Origin: Austropuccinia psidii
Taxonomy: Eukaryota; Basidiomycota; Pucciniomycetes; Pucciniales; Sphaerophragmiaceae
NCBI GenBank assembly: GCA_023105745.1
Contig: JALGQZ010000004.1
Location: 42,753,437 to 42,817,436 of the forward strand
DNA length: 64,000 bases
Direction: 5' to 3'
The translations under genes were made by a program, and so were the position numbers. Every line of letters begins with the position of its first letter. Position 1 is the first letter of the stretch. This document shows positions 14,192 to 22,813 of this stretch, piece by piece. Below the pieces are notes generated by a model. It saw nothing but the letters and a program-made list of their open reading frames with translations, was not told the origin of the DNA and ran no database searches.

Positions 14192-15694
14192 TGTCAGGGT
14201 GAGTCTATATAGTAGCTATAAAGTGTAAATACAAGCTAGTATTATGACTGTGACACGTCAAAAAACAAATAATTTTAATTCTTCAGGTCCTACTGCTACG
14301 TGGTAACAGTGGTGATGAGTCTGTTGAGGACCTGGGTTGCAATACTCTAATATCTTTGACTGTAAATAAGTACTACAATAATTAAGCTTTAATTATATCT
14401 TTCAATAATTCTAAGGACACTACTGATGGATAACAGTTTTGTCACGTAAGAATATGGTAAATAAGATAAGAATGATGGGTCTTCAAGGAAAAAACCCTTC
14501 TTTTTATATCTTTCAAGACTGTCAAGAGTTATTAACTCTTCACACGTCAGAGGAGTAGAAATTTTCACTCCAATGGTCAATCTGTGGTTCTGGATCCTCA
14601 ATTCTGACGTCAATATAAGCAGAATTGTGGTTTTAGCACCACAAATGATCATTCTGGATCAATACAGGGTGAAAAAACTTTTCACCTGCCACGTCAGCAC
14701 TTGGATGACGTTTTTCTGGTGTCTGTATGATTAATATTAGTCATTCTGGGCGGGTTTAAGCTTTAAACAACCATTATTTTAAGTATCAAGACTGTACTGG
14801 TTGGTACAGGTTTGGTACAGGCCAGTATTGGTCAAAATACTTCCAGCCAAGATATCTTAGCCAGTTTTTGAGATATCAAGAAACCAAGAGCACAGAATTG
14901 AAGGGCTAGATGAGCTCTTCAATTTGGTATGCTTCATGTTTACCCTTCTTTCAAATAGCAAAAGTTATAAGGGTTTTAAGTTTTTGGATGTAATTTTGTA
15001 CATCAGTATGAGGCTTCAAAAACTTCCTTGCCAGATATCTTCTCCAATTTGGAAGATATCTGTATTATGATGATACAGTTTCGTAGGGCTTGATTAGCTC
15101 TACAGTTTGGTATATTACACTGTACAGTTGTATGAGTGTATGCCAAAGATACAGGGGTTTGTCTACTTTCTTGTTTTCAGAATATCTGTATTTTTGGTTG
15201 TTAAACCTTTGAACTAAGATCCCTCAGTCAATTTAAGAGATACAGAGGTCTAAGGTGTCTCAAATTAAAGCTCTTGTTGAGATCTTTAATTTGGTTATAC
15301 TTTTGTACAGTTTTGTACAAGCCCTCTTTGACCTTCAGGGGGTCTTGGTTTTGAAATAAAGGTCATATGGTATCTCCAGTTTTAGTGATGTTACAACAAC
15401 ATGGATAATATCATTGTGTAGCTCTCTATGTGAGCTTTAAGAAAAATACCATTTTGGTATAGAATAACTTAAATATGCATAAGTTAGATGAGAGGTGAAA
15501 ATAAGGGTTTTGACTTGTTTATTCTCCTCTAGGTTTCCTTATTCTGTTTGGATAAGGTTGGTGTTTAATTTAAGAGGATTGTTTTCCTCTTATTTATTAC
15601 CTGTATTGAGTATTTTTGTTCAATACTTGTCATACCATTATTTATGGTATGTTGGATGTCATGCTAGTGCTCTGTTTTGAGTCACAGGCTGACA
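14192..15694 (-). repeat. 3' LTR of the full-length gypsy element
   Basis: Starts TGTCAGGGTGAGTCTATA and ends GAGTCACAGGCTGACA on the + strand. It is nearly identical to 22,814-24,317. The chance open frames inside it (14,389-14,652 - strand; 15,495-15,680 + strand) recur in the other LTR simply because the LTRs are copies; they are not genes. Confidence 0.95.
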
Positions 15695-15710
15695 TACCCT
15701 CCCTCAAAAG
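15695..15710 (-). other. Polypurine tract of the gypsy element
   Basis: On the - strand the sequence just before the 3' LTR is purine-rich: CTTTTGAGGGAGGGTA. This is the expected position and composition for the plus-strand DNA primer of an LTR retrotransposon. Confidence 0.75.
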
Positions 15711-15718
15711 AAGGCTCA

Positions 15719-16357
15719 TCATTGATGAGACTCTTCAGCCCTTCTGGAGGCTCTGAATCTTCTGAGGTGTATTTGTCCATCTGGGATCTCTTTCTCAGTT
15801 AACCATTTATCTTTATATGCTGGTTGATTCTTAAATCTAACCAGATATTTCCTGTTGTCTTTCCCATTAATTCTTATTTTCCTGGCTTTGATGATCTTTC
15901 TCACTGGTCCAGGTGAGTCATCTTCCTCTACCAATCTTTCATAGGTGACTGTCTTCTTTCTGTCAGGGAATTTCCCCTCATCTGTTTGGTGATAAGGTTT
16001 GACCAGGCTCACAGGGAAAACTGGGTGTTTCCTAGAAAACTCTTTGGTCAGGTTGACTTCTACTGCATTCTTTCCTATTAATTTAATAATGGTGAATGGT
16101 CCTATGAATGAGTCTCTCATCTTCTTGGGTCCTCTTAGATTGTTGAAGTTAAGAGTTGAGATTAGAACTTGGTCTCCTTCTTTGAAATCAGGTTCTTGGT
16201 GACTTTTGTCATATCTCTGTTTGTTGTATAATTTGGCTTCAGCCACACATTGTTCTGCTTTTTCACAGGCAGTTTTCCACATTTTGTGGAAGTCTTTAGC
16301 TGTGGGGTGTACTGAGAGGAGGTTCTTCTTCAAGTAGTCTACTGGAAGTCGTGGGTT
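15719..16357 (-). CDS. Integrase C-terminal region with chromodomain (end of broken Pol)
   Basis: This is the last part of the polyprotein, in the same frame as pol but separated from it by a TGA at 16,358-16,360 (context EKG-stop-NPRLP). The TGA most likely replaced a Trp codon. The readable 204 residues begin at a TTG, so this is not an independent start. A GPF-type module (GPFTIIKLIG to FPVSLVKPY, residues about 78-114) is followed by a chromodomain (about 144-193, with KYLVRFKNQPAYKDKWLTE). Such chromodomains in chromovirus integrases direct insertion by binding modified histone tails (family knowledge). The frame ends 25 bp before the 3' LTR, leaving room only for the polypurine tract. 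Confidence 0.85.
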   Translation of the reverse strand, partial: NPRLPVDYLKKNLLSVHPTAKDFHKMWKTACEKAEQCVAEAKLYNKQRYDKSHQEPDFKEGDQVLISTLNFNNLRGPKKMRDSFIGPFTIIKLIGKNAVEVNLTKEFSRKHPVFPVSLVKPYHQTDEGKFPDRKKTVTYERLVEEDDSPGPVRKIIKARKIRINGKDNRKYLVRFKNQPAYKDKWLTEKEIPDGQIHLRRFRASRRAEESHQ

Positions 16358-19351
16358 TCATCCTTTCTCTAATGTGGCAGGGGTTTTTCCTGTCACTGAG
16401 TGTATACTTGTGTTGTATGCCAATTGTACAGCTGGTAGGAGGGTTACCCAGTCATGGGTATATCCCTCATTGTCTTTATATTCCATGCCATATGCACAAA
16501 ACCTCCTAATGATGTCTTCTAATTTTTGGATCATTCTTTCTGCTAGACCATCTGTTTGTGGATGGTAAGCTGTGGAGAATGCTAGTTTGGTTCCCAGCAT
16601 CTCATATAGATTAGTCCAAAATTCTGATGTGAATTTAGGGTCTCTGTCACTAATTATAATTCTTGGAACTCCACAGTTTTCTATCACATTGTTCCAGAAC
16701 AATATGGCTGTGTCCATTTCTGTGTCCTCTTTGTGACAGGGGAGGCATCTGACACTCTTGCTGTACCTGTCTACTACTACTAGGCATGCATTAAAGCTGT
16801 CTTTCCCTCCAGGGACCAGGCCTGTCACCCAACCCATGTTTATTATTTCCCAGGGGTGTTTGGGCTCCTCTATACTCTGGAGTAATCCATATCTTTTGCC
16901 ATGACCTTTGTTGGCTTTTTGGCATCTGGTACAAGTGTTGATGTATTCACTCAAGTCTTGTTCCCACTTTGGCCACCAAGCTGTGCTAAAGACTCTTTCT
17001 TTAGTTCTTTCTTCACTCATATGTCCCATGTATGGGCAGTCATGGCATTCCTGTAGTATCAGGGAAATATGCTCTCTATTTATTATTACCAGGGCACTTG
17101 TGTGTTTCTCCCTATGGTATAGTAGATAATCTATCAGAAAAAATCTATTCTCTTTGAAGTTTTTGAGCCATGGCTCTTCCAATTGGCTTTCTAGTTCAGG
17201 ACTCCTGTACTTTTGTCTTAATAGTTGTATCAATATACTACGCTGTTTGTGTTTATTGTATGATGATTGTACTATGCTAAAGAACTCTGTATTCAGATTA
17301 GAGGAGCTGATTCCCAGTATGGGTATCTCTTTGCTCTCCTCAAAGCTCTGTGATGGGTTTGATGGGTCATTCCCTAATGCCCAGTTTGATAGTTTGAAGT
17401 TCTTTCTCTTATCTATCTCCATGCATTGTATGGGTATTTTGGCCCCATTTTCTGGGTCATATGCTGGATTCTCTTGATCATTTTTCAGTGGCCACCTGCT
17501 GAGACCATCTGCATTAGTATGACTTTTCCCTTCTTTATAGATGATAGTCATATTCCCTCTGTATTCTTGTATGGCTATTTGCCACCTAAGCATGTGCCTG
17601 TTTGTTGTCTTCATGTTCAACAGTGATTTGAGGGCTGTGCAATCAGTAAAAACTTCAAATACTGCTCCTTCTAAGTAGTAATGGAGTTTTTCTAATGCCC
17701 ATACCAAACAGAGACATTCTGTCTGAGTAGCTCCATATCTGGCTTCTGAGTCTTTCAGTTGTCTTGATATATAGCAAATTACTCCTTCTTTGGGTGTTCC
17801 ATCCACTAGTTTCCTCTGGTGTAGTGCTGCTCCTAGTCCTTGGCTACATGCTGCATCTATATATAGTTTGAATGGTAGTTCAAAATCAGGCATCATCAGG
17901 ACAGGGGCATTGGTCAGTTCATATTTGATCTTCTCAAATGCATCTCTTCTTTCTTTGGTAATTTCAAAGACTACATCTTTTGAGCACAGTTTGTATAGGC
18001 TACTAGTGATGTGTGCAAAGTTTTTTATGTGGCTTCTGTAGTAACTAGCAAAGCCCAAAAAAGATTGCATTTCCTTAATGTTCTTTGGTACTGGTTTCTT
18101 CAGTACTGCAGCAACTTTATTTTGGTCTATAGCTAGACTCAAACCTGAAACTTTGTGTCCTAGGGCTAGCAGTTCCTGTTGTCCAAAGTTACATTTTTTA
18201 AGAGATATCTTCATGTTGATTGGTGTACATTTTCCCAATATTGTATCAATTTTCCTCACATGGTCTTCCCATGTTTCTGAGTATATTATGATATCATCAA
18301 TGTACACTACCATCCACCCTTCCATTATTTCATCTTGAAATATGGTATCCATCATCCTCTGAAAATGGGCTGGTGCATTCTTAATGCCAAATGGCATTCT
18401 AGTATATTCATATATGCCCATATGGCATATAATTCTTAGCAATTTGATGGAATCTGGTTTCACCCCATTCTGGTGGAAACCTTTCATGCAATCCATTTTT
18501 GTAATGAACTTGGCTTTTGCCAGCTTATCTAGTGCATGTGGTATCCTTGGGATGGGGTACCTATCTGCTTTGGTGTAATTATTCAAAGCCCTGAAGTCAC
18601 CACATAGTCTGGATTTACCATCATGCCAAGTTATAAGGATTGGTGTAGTGACTTCCACTATCTCATTATGTCCTATTTTCCTTATTACCCCCATTTCTAG
18701 GAGCTCATTGATATGTTTCTCAATTTCTTTCCTAGTTTCCATGCTGGCTGGGTATGGTGGTCTCCTAAGCATAGGTGGATATGGTCTTTCTACATCCAGA
18801 TATAATTCTATATCATGTCCCTTGATTTTTCCTAGTGGTTCATCTCCTATTGCAAAAGCTCCTCTATGCTTCCTCAATACTTTCAGTAAGTTGAGTTTCA
18901 TTTTACTGGTGAGTTGAGTGCTATATTGGGCTTCTTTGAATTCTTCCACTAGTTCTTTCAGGGTGTTATCATTTGTTATATGATTTATATCAAAGGAAAT
19001 TTTTTTGTCTTTGTTTGTACCTATGGTAAGATATCTATTTTTACTATTGCAAATGTCCATACCATACATTCTTTGGTACTCTGTACCTAGTAAGAATCCT
19101 TGTACATGTGCATTCTCTAGAACTACAAATTCAGGTTCTAGTCTGTTATTTCCTTTTTGGTGTGGGATAATTATCTCTTTGATTATTGTCCCCAGTGAGT
19201 GCATTTTGCCTGATGCACTTTTAAAGTTTCTAGCTTTTGTTGGGATTATATCCTCTTCCCATTTGGGGAAGTGTTGTTTTAGGTATTCTTTTGCTACTAT
19301 GGAGCAACTTGCTCCTGTGTCAATGATCATTGGGTGTTTACAGTTCTCAAT
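16358..19351 (-). CDS. Pol: aspartic protease, reverse transcriptase, RNase H, integrase
   Basis: The open frame gives 990 residues from the ATG at 19,330; upstream codons back to a TAA at 19,352 are in the same frame. Visible motifs: protease DTGA (residues 4-7); RT GDFRALN (244-250), TKMDC (278-281) and catalytic YIDD (343-346); RNase H acidic residues D492, E538, D563 and D608; integrase zinc ligands H763, H770, C800, C803; core D895 and E931 with 35 residues between them. The usual first integrase Asp, expected in a MDWVTG-type motif, is Gly here (NMGWVTG, residue 833, codon GGT at 16,832-16,834). Integration activity is therefore predicted to be lost while RT and RNase H residues remain. 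In an active element this frame would be made as part of Gag-Pol. Confidence 0.92.
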   Translation of the reverse strand: MENCKHPMIIDTGASCSIVAKEYLKQHFPKWEEDIIPTKARNFKSASGKMHSLGTIIKEIIIPHQKGNNRLEPEFVVLENAHVQGFLLGTEYQRMYGMDICNSKNRYLTIGTNKDKKISFDINHITNDNTLKELVEEFKEAQYSTQLTSKMKLNLLKVLRKHRGAFAIGDEPLGKIKGHDIELYLDVERPYPPMLRRPPYPASMETRKEIEKHINELLEMGVIRKIGHNEIVEVTTPILITWHDGKSRLCGDFRALNNYTKADRYPIPRIPHALDKLAKAKFITKMDCMKGFHQNGVKPDSIKLLRIICHMGIYEYTRMPFGIKNAPAHFQRMMDTIFQDEIMEGWMVVYIDDIIIYSETWEDHVRKIDTILGKCTPINMKISLKKCNFGQQELLALGHKVSGLSLAIDQNKVAAVLKKPVPKNIKEMQSFLGFASYYRSHIKNFAHITSSLYKLCSKDVVFEITKERRDAFEKIKYELTNAPVLMMPDFELPFKLYIDAACSQGLGAALHQRKLVDGTPKEGVICYISRQLKDSEARYGATQTECLCLVWALEKLHYYLEGAVFEVFTDCTALKSLLNMKTTNRHMLRWQIAIQEYRGNMTIIYKEGKSHTNADGLSRWPLKNDQENPAYDPENGAKIPIQCMEIDKRKNFKLSNWALGNDPSNPSQSFEESKEIPILGISSSNLNTEFFSIVQSSYNKHKQRSILIQLLRQKYRSPELESQLEEPWLKNFKENRFFLIDYLLYHREKHTSALVIINREHISLILQECHDCPYMGHMSEERTKERVFSTAWWPKWEQDLSEYINTCTRCQKANKGHGKRYGLLQSIEEPKHPWEIINMGWVTGLVPGGKDSFNACLVVVDRYSKSVRCLPCHKEDTEMDTAILFWNNVIENCGVPRIIISDRDPKFTSEFWTNLYEMLGTKLAFSTAYHPQTDGLAERMIQKLEDIIRRFCAYGMEYKDNEGYTHDWVTLLPAVQLAYNTSIHSVTGKTPATLEKG

Positions 19352-19810
19352 TTAAACTGTCAATTTTGTAGGTGTTCCATGAATGAATCCCATCCCTCTA
19401 TTTGGGGTTACCAGGAATGTTTGTGCATTCTGTGTGTGCTTACAGAGCTCTTTGTCTGTTGTCATTTGTGGTATTCCTGAATCTAATTCAATGTCTTGTA
19501 TGTCAAGTGAACTTTCTTCATTGCATTCCACTATGTATTCTTCTATGGTATCAAGTTCACTTTGTGATTCTGCTCTCATACCATTTCCCATACTGTCAGA
19601 ATCAGATTTGTCACCTGTTTGTTCTTCTTCTGATTCTTCATCAATTGCATATATTTTCTTTTTTGGTTTTGTGCAATTGTTGGCATAGTGGTCTGGTGAT
19701 CCACAGTTATGGCACACATATTTCTTTTTTGGGGTTTCTTTCCCTTTCTCTTTGTTTGTCTCTTTAACTTCAGACCTCTTGTCTTTGAAGTTTGTTTTAT
19801 AGGATGTGTA
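19352..19810 (-). CDS. Gag C-terminus: CCHC zinc knuckle and acidic linker
   Basis: In frame with gag upstream and pol downstream, but isolated by a TGA (19,811-19,813) and a TAA (19,352-19,354). A Lys-rich segment leads into CHNCGSPDHYANNC, a perfect C-x2-C-x4-H-x4-C nucleocapsid knuckle that binds element RNA in this family. A long acidic, Ser-rich linker (EESEEEQTGDKSDSDS) follows, running to just before the protease. The readable stretch from 19,717 begins at GTG and not ATG, which supports it being an internal polyprotein segment. The TAA reads T-V-stop-I-E-N and could derive from CAA by one transition. Confidence 0.85.
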   Translation of the reverse strand, partial: YTSYKTNFKDKRSEVKETNKEKGKETPKKKYVCHNCGSPDHYANNCTKPKKKIYAIDEESEEEQTGDKSDSDSMGNGMRAESQSELDTIEEYIVECNEESSLDIQDIELDSGIPQMTTDKELCKHTQNAQTFLVTPNRGMGFIHGTPTKLTV

Positions 19811-21589
19811 TCATCCTATGGAGGCTTTTTTCCTCACATCTTGTATGACATTTGCTATGTCATCAATGCTGCTGATGTTGTTGCATCTGCATTTGACTGC
19901 ATGTTCTAGATCTCCTGGTAATTTTGTTAGGAGTTTATGGTTTCTCATTTCTATTGTCATATTGGGATCAATAGCTTTTAGCCTTTTTGTTTGTTTGAGA
20001 CACAATTCATATGGGTCTTTTTCTGTGGAGTATCTATCACTTTCAAAGGACATGGTTCTTTGCCAGATCCAACTACCATTGCTATACTTTTGTATAATCT
20101 GGTTCCTCCACCATGGCCAGCTTTTCCTGCCATGTATTTCTTTCATCTCAGTGTACCATATGTTTGCATGGCCTCTGAATGCTGTGTTAAGTCTTGTTGT
20201 GATCCAGTAGTCTGGTATCTTTGGGACATCAACAAAGAGTCCATCAATATAGTCAATGATTTCCATATGGTCATATTCCCCAATTCCTGAGAACTTTGGC
20301 CAGTTTGCTACTTCTGGTAACTGTTTTAGTGCCTGTTTCTCTGAATAGCTGAGATTTTCCCCATCTTGGTATATTGACTCTGATCTTAACTTTGGAATCT
20401 GATATTCAGGTTCCTGGTCATAGTCTTTATCCTCTTCTTTCAATTTTGTAGAGGTAGTGGGTTGACCTTGTGTTGGAGGGTATTGATTGTCTTCTCTGTC
20501 ATAGAGGTAATCAATTTCTTTATCAAAGCTATCCTGTTGCTGCTGGATGCTCCTCAGATCTCTCCTCACAGTTTGTTGTTCTTCTAGAATTGAATTCAAC
20601 TGTCTGTTAGTTTTTTCAAATTCTGTCCAAATTTTGGCCAGATTTGTATTCAAGTCTTTTATGACTGTTGCTTGGAAAGCATTTTCTTCTTTCAATGTTT
20701 CCACTTCTGTCCTCATTTTTCCTGAGGTTTCATGTGTCCAATCCATGAATTGGGCCAATTTGGTCCATGTGAATTTGTTTTCAAACTCATGAGTATGGAT
20801 TGTAGTCTCAGTTATTAATTCTGGATCAATTGAGTCAGAACTATCAACACTATTTGTAGGTACAACTATTTTTTGCTTTTGTGTACTTCTTGGACTAAGT
20901 CCATCAGCTTTTTCATCAATGGGTCTGCTTCCTTCTTCCTCTGGTTGAAAGAAGTTTTGTTTCTCCCTTGGGCTCCTTTTCTCCTGTTGGAAACTACATG
21001 GAATGGTTGGGGAGCCTTGGATGAAGTTTCCTTTGGCTTGTAAGGCCTGGAGCTGCTGGATTGTTGTGGGGAAGATGGGGCTTCTCCTTCCATTTCTGGG
21101 GGTACCTGAATCTGACTGGGCTCTTCCTTGTGCCAAGATCTCTCTATGGCTTGTATGGCTGCCTGGTTCTCTTTGATTCTGATTGCTCTTTCTTCTAAGA
21201 GTTTGAAATTCTTGTTGGGATTCCAACCTTGCATTTCTGTCATAAGCTCCATCCAAGCCATTTGCTTGAGACAGATCTTCTGAGTTGTTATCCCCACTTC
21301 TTCCCATGATGCTGCCATAGTGAACATTTTGTTGTCCATGCTCCATGTGAAGAGGTCTTTCAGCAGTTTGTGTATTTGAAGGACCTGTTCTGCATCTGTC
21401 CAATCTCCTGGTTGGACTTCTGGGTTGAATTTGATTTGGAACAAGACCTTGGGTAGGAGTTCCCTGATGGTAAGCCCTTTGCTGGTCATTTGATCCAGTG
21501 ATTGGCTGTCTTCTTCCTCTGTGTCTTCTTGGCCAGTGTTCTGGTTGATTTCTTGGGAATCCAAGATCTCTAAGAAGTGGAGGTGTCAT
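19811..21589 (-). CDS. Gag polyprotein N-terminal and capsid region
   Basis: 592 codons from the ATG at 21,589 to a TGA at 19,811. Residues from about 235 onward look like conventional gag. A coiled-coil-prone stretch (KMRTEVETLKEENAFQ, then a Gln/Arg-rich helix) precedes the capsid-like block with WPKFSGIGEYDHMEIIDYI, GHANIWYTEM and KSWPWWRNQII. The same capsid block recurs in the relic at 58.8-59.0 kb. The first ~235 residues are Arg/Gln/Pro/Ser-rich and low in complexity. They coincide with the accessory frame at 20,866-21,569, read one base apart, so this region is dual-coding or one frame is only permissive. The ATG lies inside the predicted intron 21,570-21,651, so only unspliced RNA would use it. 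Alternatively gag is reached by a -1 frameshift from the accessory frame. Confidence 0.8.
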   Translation of the reverse strand: MTPPLLRDLGFPRNQPEHWPRRHRGRRQPITGSNDQQRAYHQGTPTQGLVPNQIQPRSPTRRLDRCRTGPSNTQTAERPLHMEHGQQNVHYGSIMGRSGDNNSEDLSQANGLDGAYDRNARLESQQEFQTLRRKSNQNQREPGSHTSHREILAQGRAQSDSGTPRNGRRSPIFPTTIQQLQALQAKGNFIQGSPTIPCSFQQEKRSPREKQNFFQPEEEGSRPIDEKADGLSPRSTQKQKIVVPTNSVDSSDSIDPELITETTIHTHEFENKFTWTKLAQFMDWTHETSGKMRTEVETLKEENAFQATVIKDLNTNLAKIWTEFEKTNRQLNSILEEQQTVRRDLRSIQQQQDSFDKEIDYLYDREDNQYPPTQGQPTTSTKLKEEDKDYDQEPEYQIPKLRSESIYQDGENLSYSEKQALKQLPEVANWPKFSGIGEYDHMEIIDYIDGLFVDVPKIPDYWITTRLNTAFRGHANIWYTEMKEIHGRKSWPWWRNQIIQKYSNGSWIWQRTMSFESDRYSTEKDPYELCLKQTKRLKAIDPNMTIEMRNHKLLTKLPGDLEHAVKCRCNNISSIDDIANVIQDVRKKASIG

Positions 21590-21962
21590 GTTAACAATGT
21601 TAAAAAATGACAGACAATGAAAAATGTTGTATGTTTCAAGGTTTATTTACCTTTAGCAGGCCCTTGTACAAATTTATGATCTATACTCTTTGGCAATTTG
21701 CCTTTAGAGTTTACAACTGGGTTGATAACAGTGATTTTCTGTTTTTCAATTTGTTTTGGTGATCCAACTGGTTTTGTTGGAGCTTTTCTGGGTTTTTTGG
21801 CCCTTGGCACGGCTATTGGTGTCCAATCTTTTGAGTTGATTGTCACTTCACTGTGTCTTTTCTGCTTGCCCTTGGTTTTTGGCAGCACCTCTCTGTCTTC
21901 TGAGGCTGTCACAGATGGATTTCCTTGTGACTGGGTTTCTAATGGAATAAAGTCTTTTTCCA
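20866..21962 (-). CDS. Accessory gag-leader protein, two exons, overlaps gag
   Basis: Exon A (21,962-21,652) encodes about 103 Lys/Pro-rich residues. Exon B (21,569-20,866) encodes about 234, ending HKSKK-stop. Each has a long open frame but no ATG: exon A opens with GTG after a tagged AG, and exon B with TTG. Splicing a GT-AG intron (21,651-21,570) fuses them in frame. The product has an acidic EDTEEED stretch, a central segment with ELLPKVLFQIKF and WSMDNK, and a basic tail. No catalytic domain is recognised. Exon B overlaps gag for about 700 bp in the frame from which a -1 shift enters gag. The initiator codon is unresolved and may lie in an upstream leader exon. I recall similar proteins in rust gypsy elements, but the function is unknown. 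Confidence 0.6.
21570..21651 (-). other. Predicted 82-bp intron joining the accessory exons
   Basis: On the - strand: donor AAAG|GTAAAT, a TTAAC branch-like motif, a pyrimidine-rich end and acceptor CTTCTTAG. Removal keeps the frame (GPAK joined to EILDSQEINQ). It contains the ATG used by the 592-codon gag frame. Confidence 0.6.
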
Positions 21963-22717
21963 CTATTCAGAAAAGATATTTCAGATTGTATATCAGTATT
22001 TTATGATAAAACAAAATGATTATATTCAATTCTACTGTTATTTTTCGAAATTTTTGAGGTATTTTATGTTTTTTTATTATTTTTATATGTTTTTTATTGA
22101 AAAATAACAGTTTTTTGAGTTTTTCACTTATGTTTTATAAGTGAAAACTGTAATATCCAAGTGTTTTGTGAATGATTCACTTGGATATTATTGTGTTTTT
22201 ATATAATCACGTCAAATTTATTAAATTATAATAAATTTGATTTGTTATTATAAATATTATAAATAATATTTATTTTAACACTTGTTATTGATTTAAGTTA
22301 TCAATTAATTACAAGTTTTCACGTCAATTTGAGTGATGTCTTGTTTTAAAGGAAATATTTAATTAAAATATTCCTTATAAATAATAAAAAATTATTTTAT
22401 TATTTGATATTTATTAATTATTTATTAATGAATGTTTCTATATTAATTTTACGCACTTTGGTGGAAAATAATAGTAAAATAAATAATATACTGTTTGTAT
22501 ATTATTATTTATATTGAAATTTAAATAATACTGTTGTATTATTATCAAATTTCATGGAAAATATTGCAATATAATGAAAAAAGAGGATATGTACTCTTAC
22601 TCTCAACAAAAATATTTTGTAATATATATTTTTGGAGGAAAAATTTGTGTATATAATATATGATGCTAAAAAAAATGATAATAATATAAAATAAAATAAA
22701 TTAGAAATTTTACTCAC
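21963..22717 (-). other. AT-rich leader, possible intron, with stacked hairpins
   Basis: The leader between the primer-binding site and the first exon is extremely AT-rich. It has a possible donor (ACA|GTGAGT at 22,717) and a possible acceptor (GAATAG at 21,963), which would make it a 755-bp intron. It holds a run of inverted repeats: 22,121-22,131 with 22,137-22,147 (11-bp arms), 22,151-22,163 with 22,178-22,190 (13-bp perfect arms), and CAAATTTATT/AATAAATTTG near 22,214-22,240. Further AT palindromes extend to about 22,505. Retroelement leaders commonly carry dimerisation or packaging structures; a role here is inference. Confidence 0.4.
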
Positions 22718-22792
22718 TGTTAGTAAAATACCTTTTAAATAACTGAATTTTACGCCTAATTCAGTTCAAACACGTCCAATAAGGTTGAAAAA

Positions 22793-22810
22793 ACCACGGC
22801 CAGGCCCCCA
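22793..22810 (-). other. Primer-binding site of the gypsy element
   Basis: Three bases inside the 5' LTR, the - strand reads TGGGGGCCTGGCCGTGGT. It starts with the TGG that pairs with a tRNA CCA end. The primer tRNA would end in ACCACGGCCAGGCCCCCA; I cannot name it. A 14/18 match occurs at 56,884-56,901. Confidence 0.6.
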
Positions 22811-22813
22811 AAA

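Noticed and set aside
16374..19767. Many + strand open frames of 60-121 codons opposite pol and gag
   Set aside because: Antisense shadows of the gypsy polyprotein; no start context or domain.
20295..21564. Canonical -1 slippery heptamer at the end of the accessory frame
   Set aside because: The closest strings (GAAAAAG, CAAAAAA near 20,870-20,905) do not fit X-XXY-YYZ well, so no site is called; frameshifting stays a hypothesis.
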